In this document: positions 8,052 to 16,868 of the stretch, one piece after another
How positions within the stretch are numbered: position 1 is the stretch's first letter
Layout of the letters: the number at the start of each line of letters is the position of its first letter
NCBI RefSeq assembly: GCF_029892045.1
Contig: NZ_CP120368.1
Span: 2,230,001 to 2,294,000 of the forward strand
DNA: 64,000 bases
Direction of reading: 5' to 3'
DNA from: Sinorhizobium numidicum
GTDB lineage: Bacteria > Pseudomonadota > Alphaproteobacteria > Rhizobiales > Rhizobiaceae
Program-made: the position numbers and the translations under genes
The notes under the pieces: model-generated
What the model was told of the DNA's origin: nothing
The model's input: the letters and a program-made list of their open reading frames with translations, nothing else
Database searches by the model: none

Positions 8052-9107
8052 TAGGGAACGGAACCAGCCTTGCTGCCATTTGCGCGAGGATATCGTGAAT
8101 AGCCCGCCGATCCACGCCTTCCGCATCGGTGAAGACTTCGGGTGCAAGCGTCATGCCGCGAGGCGTCGGTTCTGACACGAAGACATAATGGTCTATTCCA
8201 CCCTTCAAGATATCGAGCTTACTACTCTTCACCTGTCCATGGAGCCAGCCGCAGCACTCCTCCGCTGGCGCAATCGTATCGGCATCTCCGCCGATAATTT
8301 GAATCGGCCTTGTGACCTGCCTCAGGCTCACAGTCGAAAAACCCAACACCGAGCGCCCAGGCGCAAGAACGAGAGCAGCATCGAATCGGCATCGCCATAG
8401 TCATCTGATCGGCGATTCCACGACGCTCGGAAGATTTCGCTCTCTCTCAGCAACGGAACTATTCGGTCCGCCAGATCGGGAAATTCTCTAGGCCCGCGAA
8501 TCGGGCTCTTTACCGGGTTTGCGGGTTCAAATTGAGAATAGGCGACACGAGCCCCCATCAGTAGCATCGCGGTATAGGCACCGGCAGAGAAACCGGCGAC
8601 GCAGGCACGGGCACTGACCCGACCTCCCAGTTGTTTTCGCCAAGTATGATCGTCGAGTAAGAGGCTAAGGTCGCGTGCTCGTTCCCAAAGGCAGATGAAC
8701 CCTTCCGGCCTACGGGGTTCGGCACCGGTATGACCGTGATGATTGGCCGCCAGACAAACGAACCCTCTTTGCGCCAATCGGTAAGCGAGCCATTCGAGCC
8801 CGGCCGCAATTCCTCCGGTTCCATGGGATAGCAACACTAAGGGATGTGGCGTGTCCGTGGGTCTGAGAGCCGCATCACCCGCTACTGGCCCCCTCTGAAA
8901 CAAGGATGCGCCAGGTATTGCAACCTCAAGTGCGCCATCATCGGCAGGGTACCAAACCGCCCAGGACAGAGGACGCGGCCCATCGCCAGACCAGTTTAAC
9001 CTGCCCTCGTCAAAAGAGAGACCTTCAGCGAAACCAACCGGCACTTTCCTGCTCCCAGGCGTGGCTCTCAAGCGTCGCGAACTTTGGCATATCAGACTCG
9101 CCAGCAT
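8041..9107 (-). pseudogene. Alpha/beta hydrolase (dienelactone-hydrolase-like), frameshifted
   Basis: The N-terminal frame (9107 to 8328) gives VLLSHGTGG (oxyanion region), AANHHGHTG and the nucleophile elbow GFSAGAY. The catalytic Asp and His lie in another frame (8349 to 8041): GGDADTIAPAEE and GGIDHYVF. The two frames join smoothly at about 8375-8390, where the second frame reads on as DAALVLAPGRSVLGF, so one single-base indel disrupts an otherwise complete catalytic triad. Start is uncertain because the upstream end abuts the divergent monooxygenase. Either a recent pseudogene or a sequence error. Confidence 0.75.
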
Positions 9108-9234
9108 TGCGGCGTTGATCGTCGATCCGTCTGCCTATTTCGGCCCAGATCGGAACCGTAGCAAAGAGCGGCCGTTAGGAGAACAGCCACGAGCGGCTTC
9201 GCTTGCCGTCGATCTCAATGCTGAAGGGTATATC

Positions 9235-10398
9235 GTGCGGGCTGTAATCATAGGAGCAGGGATAGCGGGACTGACTGCGGCCAAAGGCTTGCGCCTCCTT
9301 GGATGGGAGGTGGAGATCTACGAACAGGCACCGGAGCTGAAGGCACTGGGAGCCGGGCTCAGTCTCAGTGCCAATGCGCTTCGGGCCCTGCGCGTCCTCG
9401 GGCTTTACGACGCGGTCATCGCGGATGCCCAGCCGATTGACCGGCTTGACCTCCTAAACCGGCAAGGGGCTGTTCTCCAGACCACAGATTTCGCGCAGTT
9501 CAGCGCGAGATACGGTCATCTGAGCATGGTCGTGCTCCACCGTGGCGCTCTGCAGCGGGCGCTTCTTTCGGAACTGTCGGTCCCGATCCACACAGGAATG
9601 GAGTGCGTCACCGCCTGTGAGGATGAGAAGCGGGTCGTCCTGACCTTTGCCGGCGGCGAGACTGTTGAGGCCGAATTCGTGCTCGCCTGCGACGGTATTC
9701 ACTCGGCCGTTCGCAAATCGCTGTTTCCTGATTCTCGCGAGCATTTCGCGAAATACACCTGCTGGCGTGCCATTTCCTCCGGCCTGCCGCGTGGGCTGTC
9801 GCCCACCCGTCTCACCGAAACCTGGGACGCCGGCAAGCGCCTCGGTCTCGCCGCGATCCCCGGCGAGCAGGTGTATTGGTTTGCCTGCTGCAATGCCGAC
9901 GCGATCGCCGATCCCGCACTGTCGCACATCGGCGTTTCCGAGCTTCAGGCAATGTTCTCGGACTTCCATGATCCCGTACCGGAGGTCTTGGGCAAGACGC
10001 CACCTGATTCGCTGATTTGGACCGACATTCTGGACATTGATCCGTTGCCCTCCTTCACCCGCGGGCGTGTCGTTCTGCTCGGCGATGCAGCCCATGCAGT
10101 GACGCCGGACCTCGGGCAAGGAGCGGGCCTCGCCATCGAAGATGCGGCCGTGCTCGCGGCGCTTCTCGGAAACCACCCGGTCAACGACGCTCTGCGCGAA
10201 TATGATGCGCGCCGCGTCGGTCGGGCACACAAGATTGCGGCCGCGTCGCGGCTCTATGCGAAAGTGGCTCAGTGGCACAATCCGCTGATCGTACCGATCC
10301 GCAATGTCCTTGTCAGAAGCATTCCGGAGCGCTTTATGGACCGGCAACTCGATGCCGTTCTCGACATCGCGTTCGAGCCGGTCAAGGCGGCGGCGTAG
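9235..10398 (+). CDS. FAD-dependent aromatic-type monooxygenase (PHBH fold)
   Basis: A GTG start at 9235 places the Rossmann motif AVIIGAGIAGLTAAKGL at the very N-terminus; the frame is open to 9061 but the extra leader is not family-like. Later motifs are ACDGIHSAVRKSLFP (the DG motif) and RVVLLGDAAHAVTPDLGQGA (the GD motif binding FAD ribityl), as in salicylate/UbiH-type hydroxylases. About 387 residues, normal length. It is divergent from the broken hydrolase. Substrate unknown. Confidence 0.88.
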   Translation: MRAVIIGAGIAGLTAAKGLRLLGWEVEIYEQAPELKALGAGLSLSANALRALRVLGLYDAVIADAQPIDRLDLLNRQGAVLQTTDFAQFSARYGHLSMVVLHRGALQRALLSELSVPIHTGMECVTACEDEKRVVLTFAGGETVEAEFVLACDGIHSAVRKSLFPDSREHFAKYTCWRAISSGLPRGLSPTRLTETWDAGKRLGLAAIPGEQVYWFACCNADAIADPALSHIGVSELQAMFSDFHDPVPEVLGKTPPDSLIWTDILDIDPLPSFTRGRVVLLGDAAHAVTPDLGQGAGLAIEDAAVLAALLGNHPVNDALREYDARRVGRAHKIAAASRLYAKVAQWHNPLIVPIRNVLVRSIPERFMDRQLDAVLDIAFEPVKAAA

Positions 10399-10572
10399 CA
10401 AAGACGATCGATGTTTCACGGATCAACGTCCGGCGATACCGCGTGGCTCGGGAGCCGAAGCAACCTTGAAATCTTGCAACTGGCGCATGTCGTTCATTTT
10501 TGCTTTCGTAAGCGCGGCGGCAATCCGTCCGCCAAGCCAGCGGAACCGTTGGGTTTTTTACGAGAGCGGGTC

Positions 10573-11181
10573 ATGGGCGAGAAGGAACTGCCGGTCATTC
10601 ACTTTCCGGACGCCAAGGCGTTCGAGGCGTGGATCGCGCAAAAGGGCAGCGATTGCCCCGGCCTTTGGGTGAAATTCGCCAAGAAGGCGTCCGGCATCGC
10701 GAGCATCACGCCTAAGGAAGCGCTCGACGTTGCGCTTTGCCACGGGTGGATCGATGGGCAGCGGAGCGGGCTCGACCACAACTATTACCTGAACAAGTAC
10801 ACGCCGCGGCGGGCACGGAGCAGGTGGTCCGAGATCAATCGTGCACGCGCGCTGGAATTGATCGAGGAGGGACGCATGGCGCCCGACGGTCTTGCCGAGG
10901 TGGAGCGGGCCAAGGCGGATGGGCGGTGGGATGCCGCCGCCGCGCCCCCGAGCAAAGCGACCGTGCCGGACGATCTGCACGAAGCGCTCGCGCGGAACGC
11001 CCCCGCGAAGGCGCTGTTCGACGAACTGGACAGCCAAAATCGCTACGCGATCCTCTTCCGTATCCAGGACGCGAAGAAGGCGGAGACACGAAAAGCTCGC
11101 ATCGAGAAATTTGTCGAGATGCTTGCGAGAGGCGAAACGCCCTATCCGAGAAGAAAGGCGCGCTCGGAACGAAAATCCTGA
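10573..11181 (+). CDS. YdeI/OmpD-associated family protein
   Basis: About 202 residues from the ATG at 10573; an earlier in-frame start at 10411 would add an uncharacteristic leader. The pattern FPDAKAFEAWI, GLWVKFAKK, EALDVALCHGWIDGQ, RRARSRWSEINR and a basic C-terminus YPRRKARSERKS fits the YdeI family, annotated as bacteriocin-protection or OmpD-associated. The molecular function is not well established. It appears monocistronic, followed by a palindromic element. Confidence 0.8.
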   Translation: MGEKELPVIHFPDAKAFEAWIAQKGSDCPGLWVKFAKKASGIASITPKEALDVALCHGWIDGQRSGLDHNYYLNKYTPRRARSRWSEINRARALELIEEGRMAPDGLAEVERAKADGRWDAAAAPPSKATVPDDLHEALARNAPAKALFDELDSQNRYAILFRIQDAKKAETRKARIEKFVEMLARGETPYPRRKARSERKS

Positions 11182-11192
11182 GCGTAACGCCG

Positions 11193-11299
11193 CTAGAGCG
11201 CCGTGCGTTCAAGTGAACGCACAAAGGACGCTCTAGCACTTTAGATTCTAGAGCATCTTGTCCGCTTCCAGCGGTTCCGCTTGAAAGCGGGATGCTCTA
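11193..11299. repeat. Intergenic palindromic element between convergent genes
   Basis: Contains TGCGTTC...GAACGCA within a larger AGAGCG...CGCTCT frame and a second dyad, AGAGCATC...GATGCTCT, that runs to the dmeF stop. It resembles the GC-rich module of the other elements in this window, and could end transcription from both sides. Confidence 0.55.
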
Positions 11300-12271
11300 A
11301 GCCGCCAAGCGCTCGACTTCGATCGTCACGTGAGAAAGTTCATGGATATGCGCGAGCTTGCCGCGGTAGAGCGACGGGCTTTGTGGATTCTCCGTCACCA
11401 GCGAAACAATGGCTCCGTGATGGCCGGGGCCGAGCTGCCAGACATGCAGGTCGGTAATCCGGTCGCCGTCCTTTTCGATCGCCGCGCGGATTTCGTCCGG
11501 CAGATCCTCGCCGGGCGGGACGTAATCCAGAAGGACGCTGCCTGTATCCCTAATCAGCCCTGAGGACCAGCGGGCAATCACCAGCGCGCCGACGATGCCC
11601 ATCAGTGGATCGAGCCATAGCCAGCCATAGAGGCTGCCGGCCGTGAGCGCCACAATGGCGAGAACGGAGGTGAGCGCATCCGCCAGCACATGGAGATAGG
11701 CGGCGCGCAAGTTGTTGTCGCGGCCGTGGCCATGATCCTGATGATCGCCGTGGTCGTGATCATGGCCGTGGCGATGATGGTGGCTATGACCGTGGTGATG
11801 CGCATGGTCTTCGCGAAGCAGCCAGGCGCAGGCGAGATTGACCACGAGGCCGAGCACGGCGACGGAAATCGCCTGCGGAAAGCTGATTGCAACCGGATTG
11901 GCAAGCCGAACGAGGCTTTCCCAGCCGATAAGCAGCGCAATCAGGGCGAGCACGATCGCGCTCGCAAAGCCAGCGAGATCGCCGAGCTTGCCAGTGCCGA
12001 AGGTGAAGCGCGGGTTGCGGGCATTGCGCCGGGCATAGAAATAGGCGAGCGCCGCGATCAGCATGGCCGCCGCGTGGGTTGACATGTGCCAGCCGTCGGC
12101 GACCAGCGCCATCGAACCGTAGAACGTGCCCGCAGCGATTTCCCCAACCATCATTGCTGTGGTCAATGCGATCACGAGCCAGGTGCGACGCTCGTTGCGC
12201 CGGTGATTGCCGCCGAGGAAGACATGGTCATGGCCGAGCCGTTCGGATGCGGAAGATTGGGCTTTGCTCAT
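11297..12271 (-). CDS. dmeF: DmeF-type Co2+/Ni2+ efflux protein (cation diffusion facilitator)
   Basis: 324 residues with six predicted membrane helices. The CDF metal site residues lie in LVADGWHMSTHAAAM and YLHVLADALTSVLA (the HxxxD/DxxxD-type sites). Between helices 4 and 5 is a very His-rich loop, about 30 residues starting EDHAHHHGHSHHH, expected to bind metal. It is cotranscribed with a CsoR/RcnR-type repressor whose stop overlaps its start, the dmeRF arrangement known from Rhizobium and Agrobacterium, where the system exports cobalt and nickel. Confidence 0.9.
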   Translation of the reverse strand: MSKAQSSASERLGHDHVFLGGNHRRNERRTWLVIALTTAMMVGEIAAGTFYGSMALVADGWHMSTHAAAMLIAALAYFYARRNARNPRFTFGTGKLGDLAGFASAIVLALIALLIGWESLVRLANPVAISFPQAISVAVLGLVVNLACAWLLREDHAHHHGHSHHHRHGHDHDHGDHQDHGHGRDNNLRAAYLHVLADALTSVLAIVALTAGSLYGWLWLDPLMGIVGALVIARWSSGLIRDTGSVLLDYVPPGEDLPDEIRAAIEKDGDRITDLHVWQLGPGHHGAIVSLVTENPQSPSLYRGKLAHIHELSHVTIEVERLAA

Positions 12272-12546
12272 TTCAGGTATCTCCTGACGACCTCGATCAA
12301 TTCGGCGGCACCCTGCTGCCGGTCGCGGTCGGTTTCGACGCCCGGGCCGGCCACGTGCTCGCGGATATGGTCCTCGATCAGCTCGACGGTCAGCCCCTGG
12401 ACGGCGCCGCGCACCGAGGCGACAAGGTTGAGAATGTCCCCGCAGGGCTGTTCGGCTTCGAGCGCGCGCTCGATCGCCTCCATCTGTCCCTTGAGGCGGC
12501 GGACACGGGCGAGCAGTTTGGTTTGATTTCTGATCGTGTGTGACAT
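12268..12546 (-). CDS. dmeR: DmeR, RcnR/CsoR-family metal-responsive repressor
   Basis: 92 residues from the ATG at 12546. The family pattern is clear: SHTIRNQTKLLARVRRLKGQ, then CGDILNLVASVRGAVQGL and a late EDHIREHV. The N-terminal His, the Cys of PCGD and the later His residues match the Ni/Co ligands of RcnR-like repressors. It precedes dmeF with a 4-bp overlap, and a palindrome begins 3 bp upstream of its start codon. Confidence 0.9.
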   Translation of the reverse strand: MSHTIRNQTKLLARVRRLKGQMEAIERALEAEQPCGDILNLVASVRGAVQGLTVELIEDHIREHVAGPGVETDRDRQQGAAELIEVVRRYLK

Positions 12547-12549
12547 AGT

Positions 12550-12566
12550 ATAGGGGCCTACCCTAT
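12550..12566. promoter_or_regulatory. Candidate DmeR operator
   Basis: ATAGGG-N5-CCCTAT starts 3 bp upstream of dmeR. RcnR-like repressors bind dyads with A/T-rich ends and G/C tracts, so metal-free DmeR would block dmeRF here. Binding is inferred from position and form. Confidence 0.6.
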
Positions 12567-12803
12567 TTTCCCTCAAATGCCAAGCGCTTCGGGACCCGGC
12601 AGACAACAGCATAGTGCCGGATTTCGGGCCGCAAACCTACCGGCGCAATAGAGCCCGCCGTCCCGGCTTGTCAGATACCGACATTCCACAATCCGGGAAT
12701 TGGAGCGTCGCAATCGGCAAGTATGCAACCGGAGCGAGCGAGCACAAAATTTGTTCAGGTCTGAGCGATTTTTGCCCAATTGCGCCAGTGCTGCCCAGTA
12801 TTT

Positions 12804-12919
12804 TGTCGCATTCTGCAAATTCGCCGAAATGTCGGTCTGAACGGTCTCAATCCGCGATGTCGCAATGCGAAATTTCTTTCCAGTCGCGGCTTTCCATGCC
12901 AATGTCGCAAATCGACAAG
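12804..12919. promoter_or_regulatory. Three TGTCGC half-sites upstream of the AraC-type regulator
   Basis: TGTCGCA occurs at 12804, 12858 and 12903 in the 427-bp gene-free spacer 12547-12973. The first and third fit TGTCGC-N8-AA, the half-site I recall for ArgR of Pseudomonas aeruginosa, an AraC-family protein with the same DJ-1-like N-terminal domain. They are probable autoregulatory sites. No gene is seen in the rest of the spacer. Confidence 0.5.
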
Positions 12920-12973
12920 CCGAGCGATATGTTCCACGCGACGAATATACGCAGCCGTAGCTTGGGAGGCCTT

Positions 12974-13978
12974 ATGAACAAACCGTTGACCAAAAAGCGT
13001 TCGCTCGTCTTCTTTCTGGTACCGAATTTTTCCATGCTGCCTTTTTCGGCAGCAATCGAAACGCTCCGGATTGCCAACCGGATGCTCGGTTACGACGCCT
13101 ATACGTGGCGTCTCGCGTCGACCGACGGTCAGAAGGTGATTTCCTCCGCTGGCATTGCTCTCGAGGTCAACACCTCGCTCGCGGACGAGCGCAAGTTTCT
13201 CGGCGGCGAAAACCGTCCGTCGATGGTGCTGGTCTGTTCCGGCGTCTACGTCGAGGAGTTCCAGAACAAATCGGTCAATGCCTGGCTGCGCGAGGTCTAT
13301 AACCGCGGCGTTGCGGTCGGCAGCCTCTGTACGGGAGCCCATGTGCTGGCCTCGGCAGGCCTGCTCACGGGCAAGCGCTGCGCTATCCATTGGGAAAACC
13401 TGCCGGGCTTCTCCGAGAGCTTCCCGCAGGCTGAAGTCTATGCCGACCTCTACGAGATCGACAGCAACATTTACACCTGTGCCGGCGGCACCGCCTCGCT
13501 CGACATGATGCTGAACCTGATTGACCAGGATTTCGGCGAGAACCTCGTCAACCGGGTTTGCGAGCAGGCGCTCACCGACCGCGTGCGCGGGCCGCATGAC
13601 CGCCAGCGCCTCCCCTTGCGCGCCCGCCTCGGCGTTCAGAATTCCAAGGTTCTCTCGATCATCGAGTTGATGGAAAGCAACCTCGCCGAGCCGCTATCGC
13701 TGCTCGATATCGCCGAAAGCGCCGATCTCTCGCGCCGCCAGATCGAGCGGCTGTTCCGCCAGGAAATGGGCCGCTCGCCGGCACGCTACTACCTGGAGAT
13801 CCGGCTCGACCGCGCCCGGCACCTGCTTATCCAGTCGTCGATGCCGGTCGTGGAAGTGGCCGTTGCCTGCGGCTTCGTCTCCGCGTCGCATTTTTCCAAG
13901 TGTTATCGCGAACTCTACAATCGCTCGCCGCAGCAGGAACGCGCCGAGCGCAAGCTGACGCTGCAGATGGCGCGCTGA
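12974..13978 (+). CDS. GlxA/GbdR-like AraC-family regulator with DJ-1/PfpI-like domain
   Basis: 334 residues from the ATG at 12974, preceded by GGGAGG; the frame is open to 12614 but the extension is non-coding in character. Residues 10-190 form a class I amidotransferase-like (DJ-1/PfpI) domain with LVCSGVYVEEF, VGSLCTGAHVLASAGLL (nucleophile-elbow Cys) and CAIHWENLPGF. The C-terminus is a double helix-turn-helix: SLLDIAESADLSRRQIERLF and VEVAVACGFVSASHFSKCY. ArgR and GbdR, regulators of arginine and of choline/glycine betaine catabolism, share this architecture. A role in methylamine use would match the corrinoid operon 9 kb away but is inference. Confidence 0.88.
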   Translation: MNKPLTKKRSLVFFLVPNFSMLPFSAAIETLRIANRMLGYDAYTWRLASTDGQKVISSAGIALEVNTSLADERKFLGGENRPSMVLVCSGVYVEEFQNKSVNAWLREVYNRGVAVGSLCTGAHVLASAGLLTGKRCAIHWENLPGFSESFPQAEVYADLYEIDSNIYTCAGGTASLDMMLNLIDQDFGENLVNRVCEQALTDRVRGPHDRQRLPLRARLGVQNSKVLSIIELMESNLAEPLSLLDIAESADLSRRQIERLFRQEMGRSPARYYLEIRLDRARHLLIQSSMPVVEVAVACGFVSASHFSKCYRELYNRSPQQERAERKLTLQMAR

Positions 13979-14060
13979 CGGGGGAAAAGGGCGAGCGGAT
14001 TGGAAAACCGCCGCTCGTTTACCTTTTTCGTACTCGCAGAGCGCTGATAACGCCGCCACC

Positions 14061-14162
14061 GCATAATTCCTTAAATCGGAATCGATTTATGGAAAAAGTT
14101 ATGCAGCAATTCAAAGTGCTACAGCGATCTTTGACCGTCTGAATAGACGCGCGGCGCCGTAG
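14061..14162. repeat. RIME-like modular palindromic element
   Basis: An AT-rich hairpin around CCTTAAATCGG...CGATTTATGG, a linker GCAATTCAAAGTGCTACAGCG and a GC-rich hairpin with GTCTGAATAGAC. The same two-module unit recurs in the window at 15620, 17961, 21422, 39682, 50102 and 55475. Confidence 0.75.
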
Positions 14163-14188
14163 GCGACCGAAGATGGCCGGGTCCTCGA

Positions 14189-15541
14189 TCAGGACGCCAG
14201 CGCATCGAGCAGCGCCAGTTCCGACATCACCCGGTTCCGGCCGGCATGCTTCGCCATGTAGAGGAACTGGTCGGCGGCGTGCAGGTAGTTTTCAAAGGAT
14301 TCGGGCGCTTCGATCGTCGCAAGGCCGATCGAGACCGTGATCGTCAGTTCTTCGTCATCGGCGACGATCTTTGCCTTCGCCAACTCGGCCCGCAGCCGTT
14401 CGCAGAAGGCGAAGGCCTGGCGGACATCGAGCCCGTCGAAGAGAATACCGAATTCCTCGCCGCCGAGACGCGCCAGCAGATGCTCCTCACCCACTAGAGC
14501 TTTCAATCGCCGCGCGACATGCTTCAGCACAAGGTCGCCGATTTCGTGCCCATAGGTATCGTTGAGCCGCTTGAAATGGTCGATGTCGAGAACGGCGATC
14601 GACGTGCCCTCGCCGCGTCTTAGGTATTGCTCGACGAGCCGCGGCCCGGTGAGGAAGAAATGGCGGCGGTTGAAGATATCCGTCAGATAGTCGCTTGCCG
14701 CCGCGCGCCGGAGCGCCTGGATGCGTTTCTGGAGCGTGGCGGCATGGCGCACGCGGCCGCTGAACTCGGCTTCCAGGAAAGGCTTTCGGAGGAAATCCGC
14801 GCCACCCGCCTCGATGAAGCGCGCCGCGAGCCGCGCATCGCCATGCTCCGAGAGCCCGATAACCGGCACGGCATACTCGCCCTGACGTTTGCGGACCTCG
14901 TCAAGCAGGTCTGCACCCGCCATATCGGCAAGCTCCGTGTCGGTCACGATGACGTCGATCGTCTCGCCCGCGTCAAACATCTGCAATGCTTCGCCGGCCT
15001 CGGTCACTTCGATGACGGAAAGCCGCTGCCGCCGCAGAATGCCAGCGAGGTCTAGTCGCGAGGCTTTGTTCGAATCGACGAGCATCACCGTGGTCCGACC
15101 ATTGGTAAGCGCCCGATCGACCGCTGCGATCAGCCGGCCGATCGATTCCGGTTCGTTCTTGATGACGCAGTCGATAACGCCCCTCTCCAGGATCTGATCG
15201 CGCGTGCGGTCATTGAAAGTCGCGGTGAAGACGATGACAGGCACTCCACCCGCAAGCACAAACTCCAGCGCCTCGCAGTTCGGCGCATCGGGCAGGTTAA
15301 GATCGACGACGGCAAGCGAAAACGCCTCCGCGGCTACGGCGAATTCCGCTTTCGCCGCTTCAAGCGAAGCGCAATGGGTGACATTTATGCCGTGCATCAG
15401 CTCGAGGCCGGATTTTAGAGCCGTCGCGAACATCCGCGAATCCTCAATGAGAAGCAAACGCTTGTCGCGATGCTTCTGCACGGAATTCAACCGTCCCGGC
15501 GCGCGGCGCAATCTCACGATCTCTTGAGCCCCATCCCCCAA
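14189..15541 (-). CDS. PleD-like response regulator: two receiver domains plus GGDEF diguanylate cyclase
   Basis: Up to 450 residues; the start is unsure (TTG at 15541, or GTG at 15481). Receiver 1 has LLLIEDSRMF, the phospho-acceptor in VVDLNLPD and the Lys in VIKNEP. Receiver 2 has VMLVDSNKAS with only one of the usual two acidic residues, and Asp in VTDTELAD. The GGDEF domain (DYLTDIFNRRHF, VLDIDHFKRLNDTYGHE, LLARLGGEEFG) keeps the active-site GGEEF, so it should make cyclic di-GMP. The upstream RxxD inhibitory site is replaced by GEEH, suggesting loss of product feedback. Its N-terminal half is paralogous to the protein encoded at 16008-16868. Confidence 0.9.
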   Translation of the reverse strand: MGDGAQEIVRLRRAPGRLNSVQKHRDKRLLLIEDSRMFATALKSGLELMHGINVTHCASLEAAKAEFAVAAEAFSLAVVDLNLPDAPNCEALEFVLAGGVPVIVFTATFNDRTRDQILERGVIDCVIKNEPESIGRLIAAVDRALTNGRTTVMLVDSNKASRLDLAGILRRQRLSVIEVTEAGEALQMFDAGETIDVIVTDTELADMAGADLLDEVRKRQGEYAVPVIGLSEHGDARLAARFIEAGGADFLRKPFLEAEFSGRVRHAATLQKRIQALRRAAASDYLTDIFNRRHFFLTGPRLVEQYLRRGEGTSIAVLDIDHFKRLNDTYGHEIGDLVLKHVARRLKALVGEEHLLARLGGEEFGILFDGLDVRQAFAFCERLRAELAKAKIVADDEELTITVSIGLATIEAPESFENYLHAADQFLYMAKHAGRNRVMSELALLDALAS

Positions 15542-15619
15542 AACACATTCACGATGTCAAACCGTTCCGACATCACTTGACCAGCAGCCGCGCACGGCGG
15601 CGTTGGCAGGCGTATCTTG

Positions 15620-15710
15620 CTATAGCGCCGCGCGTCTTTTCAGACGCATAAAGGACGCCGTAGCACCATGAATTGCAGCATGTTTTTGTCTTTGAATCGG
15701 CTCCGATCCA
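15620..15710. repeat. RIME-like modular palindromic element (inverted orientation)
   Basis: GC-rich module TATAGCGCCGCGCGTC...GACGC followed by AAAGGACGCCGTAGCAC and a degenerate AT-rich hairpin (CTTTGAATCGGCTCCGATC). It lies in the spacer between the two dual-receiver genes; 15711-16007 holds nothing I can support. Confidence 0.7.
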
Positions 15711-16007
15711 AGCGCCCTACGCCGTTCAGGCACAGAAGGACGCCCCATGTCCGATTCACGAAATCATGCAGCAAGTGATGCTGGTCGAGCATGCAAATGC
15801 ACCCGGTCCGCGCCTGCCGAAGTTGCCGTTCGAAAAAAGCGGGCGTCGCCGGGAATTCCCCATTCTTTTGAGGGAATTGAAGGCCCAATCGGTTGCGATT
15901 TCGTTAACGCATCAACCAGGGCACCGAATTGTCGGCGGATCAGGCGGAGATTTTCATCATGATCATGATCATTCGGGACCAATCCAGAATCTCGAATGTG
16001 ATCGGTC

Positions 16008-16868
16008 TTAAGAGCTGAGCCGCGGAAAACGGGGTCGCTCAGTCCTTTCCTCGTCCCGCGCGAGTGTCCGGATCTTCGTCAGCGTGTCGAGGTTTTGGTT
16101 GACGCGGCAATAGAACTCCTCGTTGACGAACGGACGCACGACGAAATCATTGCCGCCGGCCTTGAGGAAGCGCGCCGAAAGCAGCCGATTCGTGGAGGAC
16201 GAAACGCCGATGATGCGCAGCTGATGCGGGCCGTACGCGGCCCGGATGCGACGCGTCAGTTCGAAGCCGTCGATGTCGGGCATGTTGTAATCTGTGATGA
16301 CGAGCGCGATATCGGGATCGCTCTTCAGGATTTCGAGCGCCGCTGCGCCGCTCTCGGCGGAGCTCGTGCGGAAATTGTAGCGCTTCAGCTGCGTCGTCAG
16401 AACGGCACGCGCCGTCGGGCTGTCGTCGACGATCAGCACGTGGTGCTTGTTGTTGGTCAGGAACCGGCAGACCGATTCCGCCAGCATGTCGACGGCAAAG
16501 ACGCTGTCCTTGATGACATAGTCGACGATGTCCTTGGCAAGGATCGCCTCGCGTGTCGACTCCTGGAACGAACCGGTAAAGACGATCGTCGGCACGCTCA
16601 TATCGATCAGATAGTTCAATGCTTCGCCGTTTTCGGCACCCGGCAGATTTATGTTGGAGATGGCGAGCGCAGCCGGAAAGGAGGCATTCTCGACGGCGAA
16701 CTGCAGATCCTCGTAATCGCGGCAGACGACCACGTCGATATCGAACAGCTCCTTCAGTCGCTTCGAGACCATGGACGCGAAGAGATTGGAGTCCTCGGCA
16801 AGCACGATGCGGTGCTCGCCAAGGGATTCGCCGGAATAATACATTCCAGAAATGCCGAAGAATGACAT
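16008..16868 (-). CDS. Dual-receiver response regulator without output domain
   Basis: 286 residues. Receiver 1 (about 18-135) has VLAEDSNLFASM but the phospho-acceptor position reads ISNINLPG, Asn in place of Asp, so it probably cannot be phosphorylated. Receiver 2 (about 140-265) is intact: VLIVDDSPTAR, VITDYNMPDIDG and VRPF (Arg-Pro-Phe region after a Val where Lys is usual: NDFVVRPF). No DNA-binding or enzymatic domain follows. It resembles the two receivers of the GGDEF protein 470 bp downstream on the same strand, probably arisen by duplication, and may act as a phosphate sink or partner. Confidence 0.85.
   Translation of the reverse strand: MSFFGISGMYYSGESLGEHRIVLAEDSNLFASMVSKRLKELFDIDVVVCRDYEDLQFAVENASFPAALAISNINLPGAENGEALNYLIDMSVPTIVFTGSFQESTREAILAKDIVDYVIKDSVFAVDMLAESVCRFLTNNKHHVLIVDDSPTARAVLTTQLKRYNFRTSSAESGAAALEILKSDPDIALVITDYNMPDIDGFELTRRIRAAYGPHQLRIIGVSSSTNRLLSARFLKAGGNDFVVRPFVNEEFYCRVNQNLDTLTKIRTLARDEERTERPRFPRLSS

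Noticed and set aside
12755..13597. 280-codon minus-strand frame opposite the AraC-type regulator
   Set aside because: No family resemblance; the plus strand encodes both expected domains.
15747..15982. Short frames on both strands in the spacer between the dual-receiver genes
   Set aside because: Weak starts, no ribosome-binding site and no recognisable family; not supported as genes.
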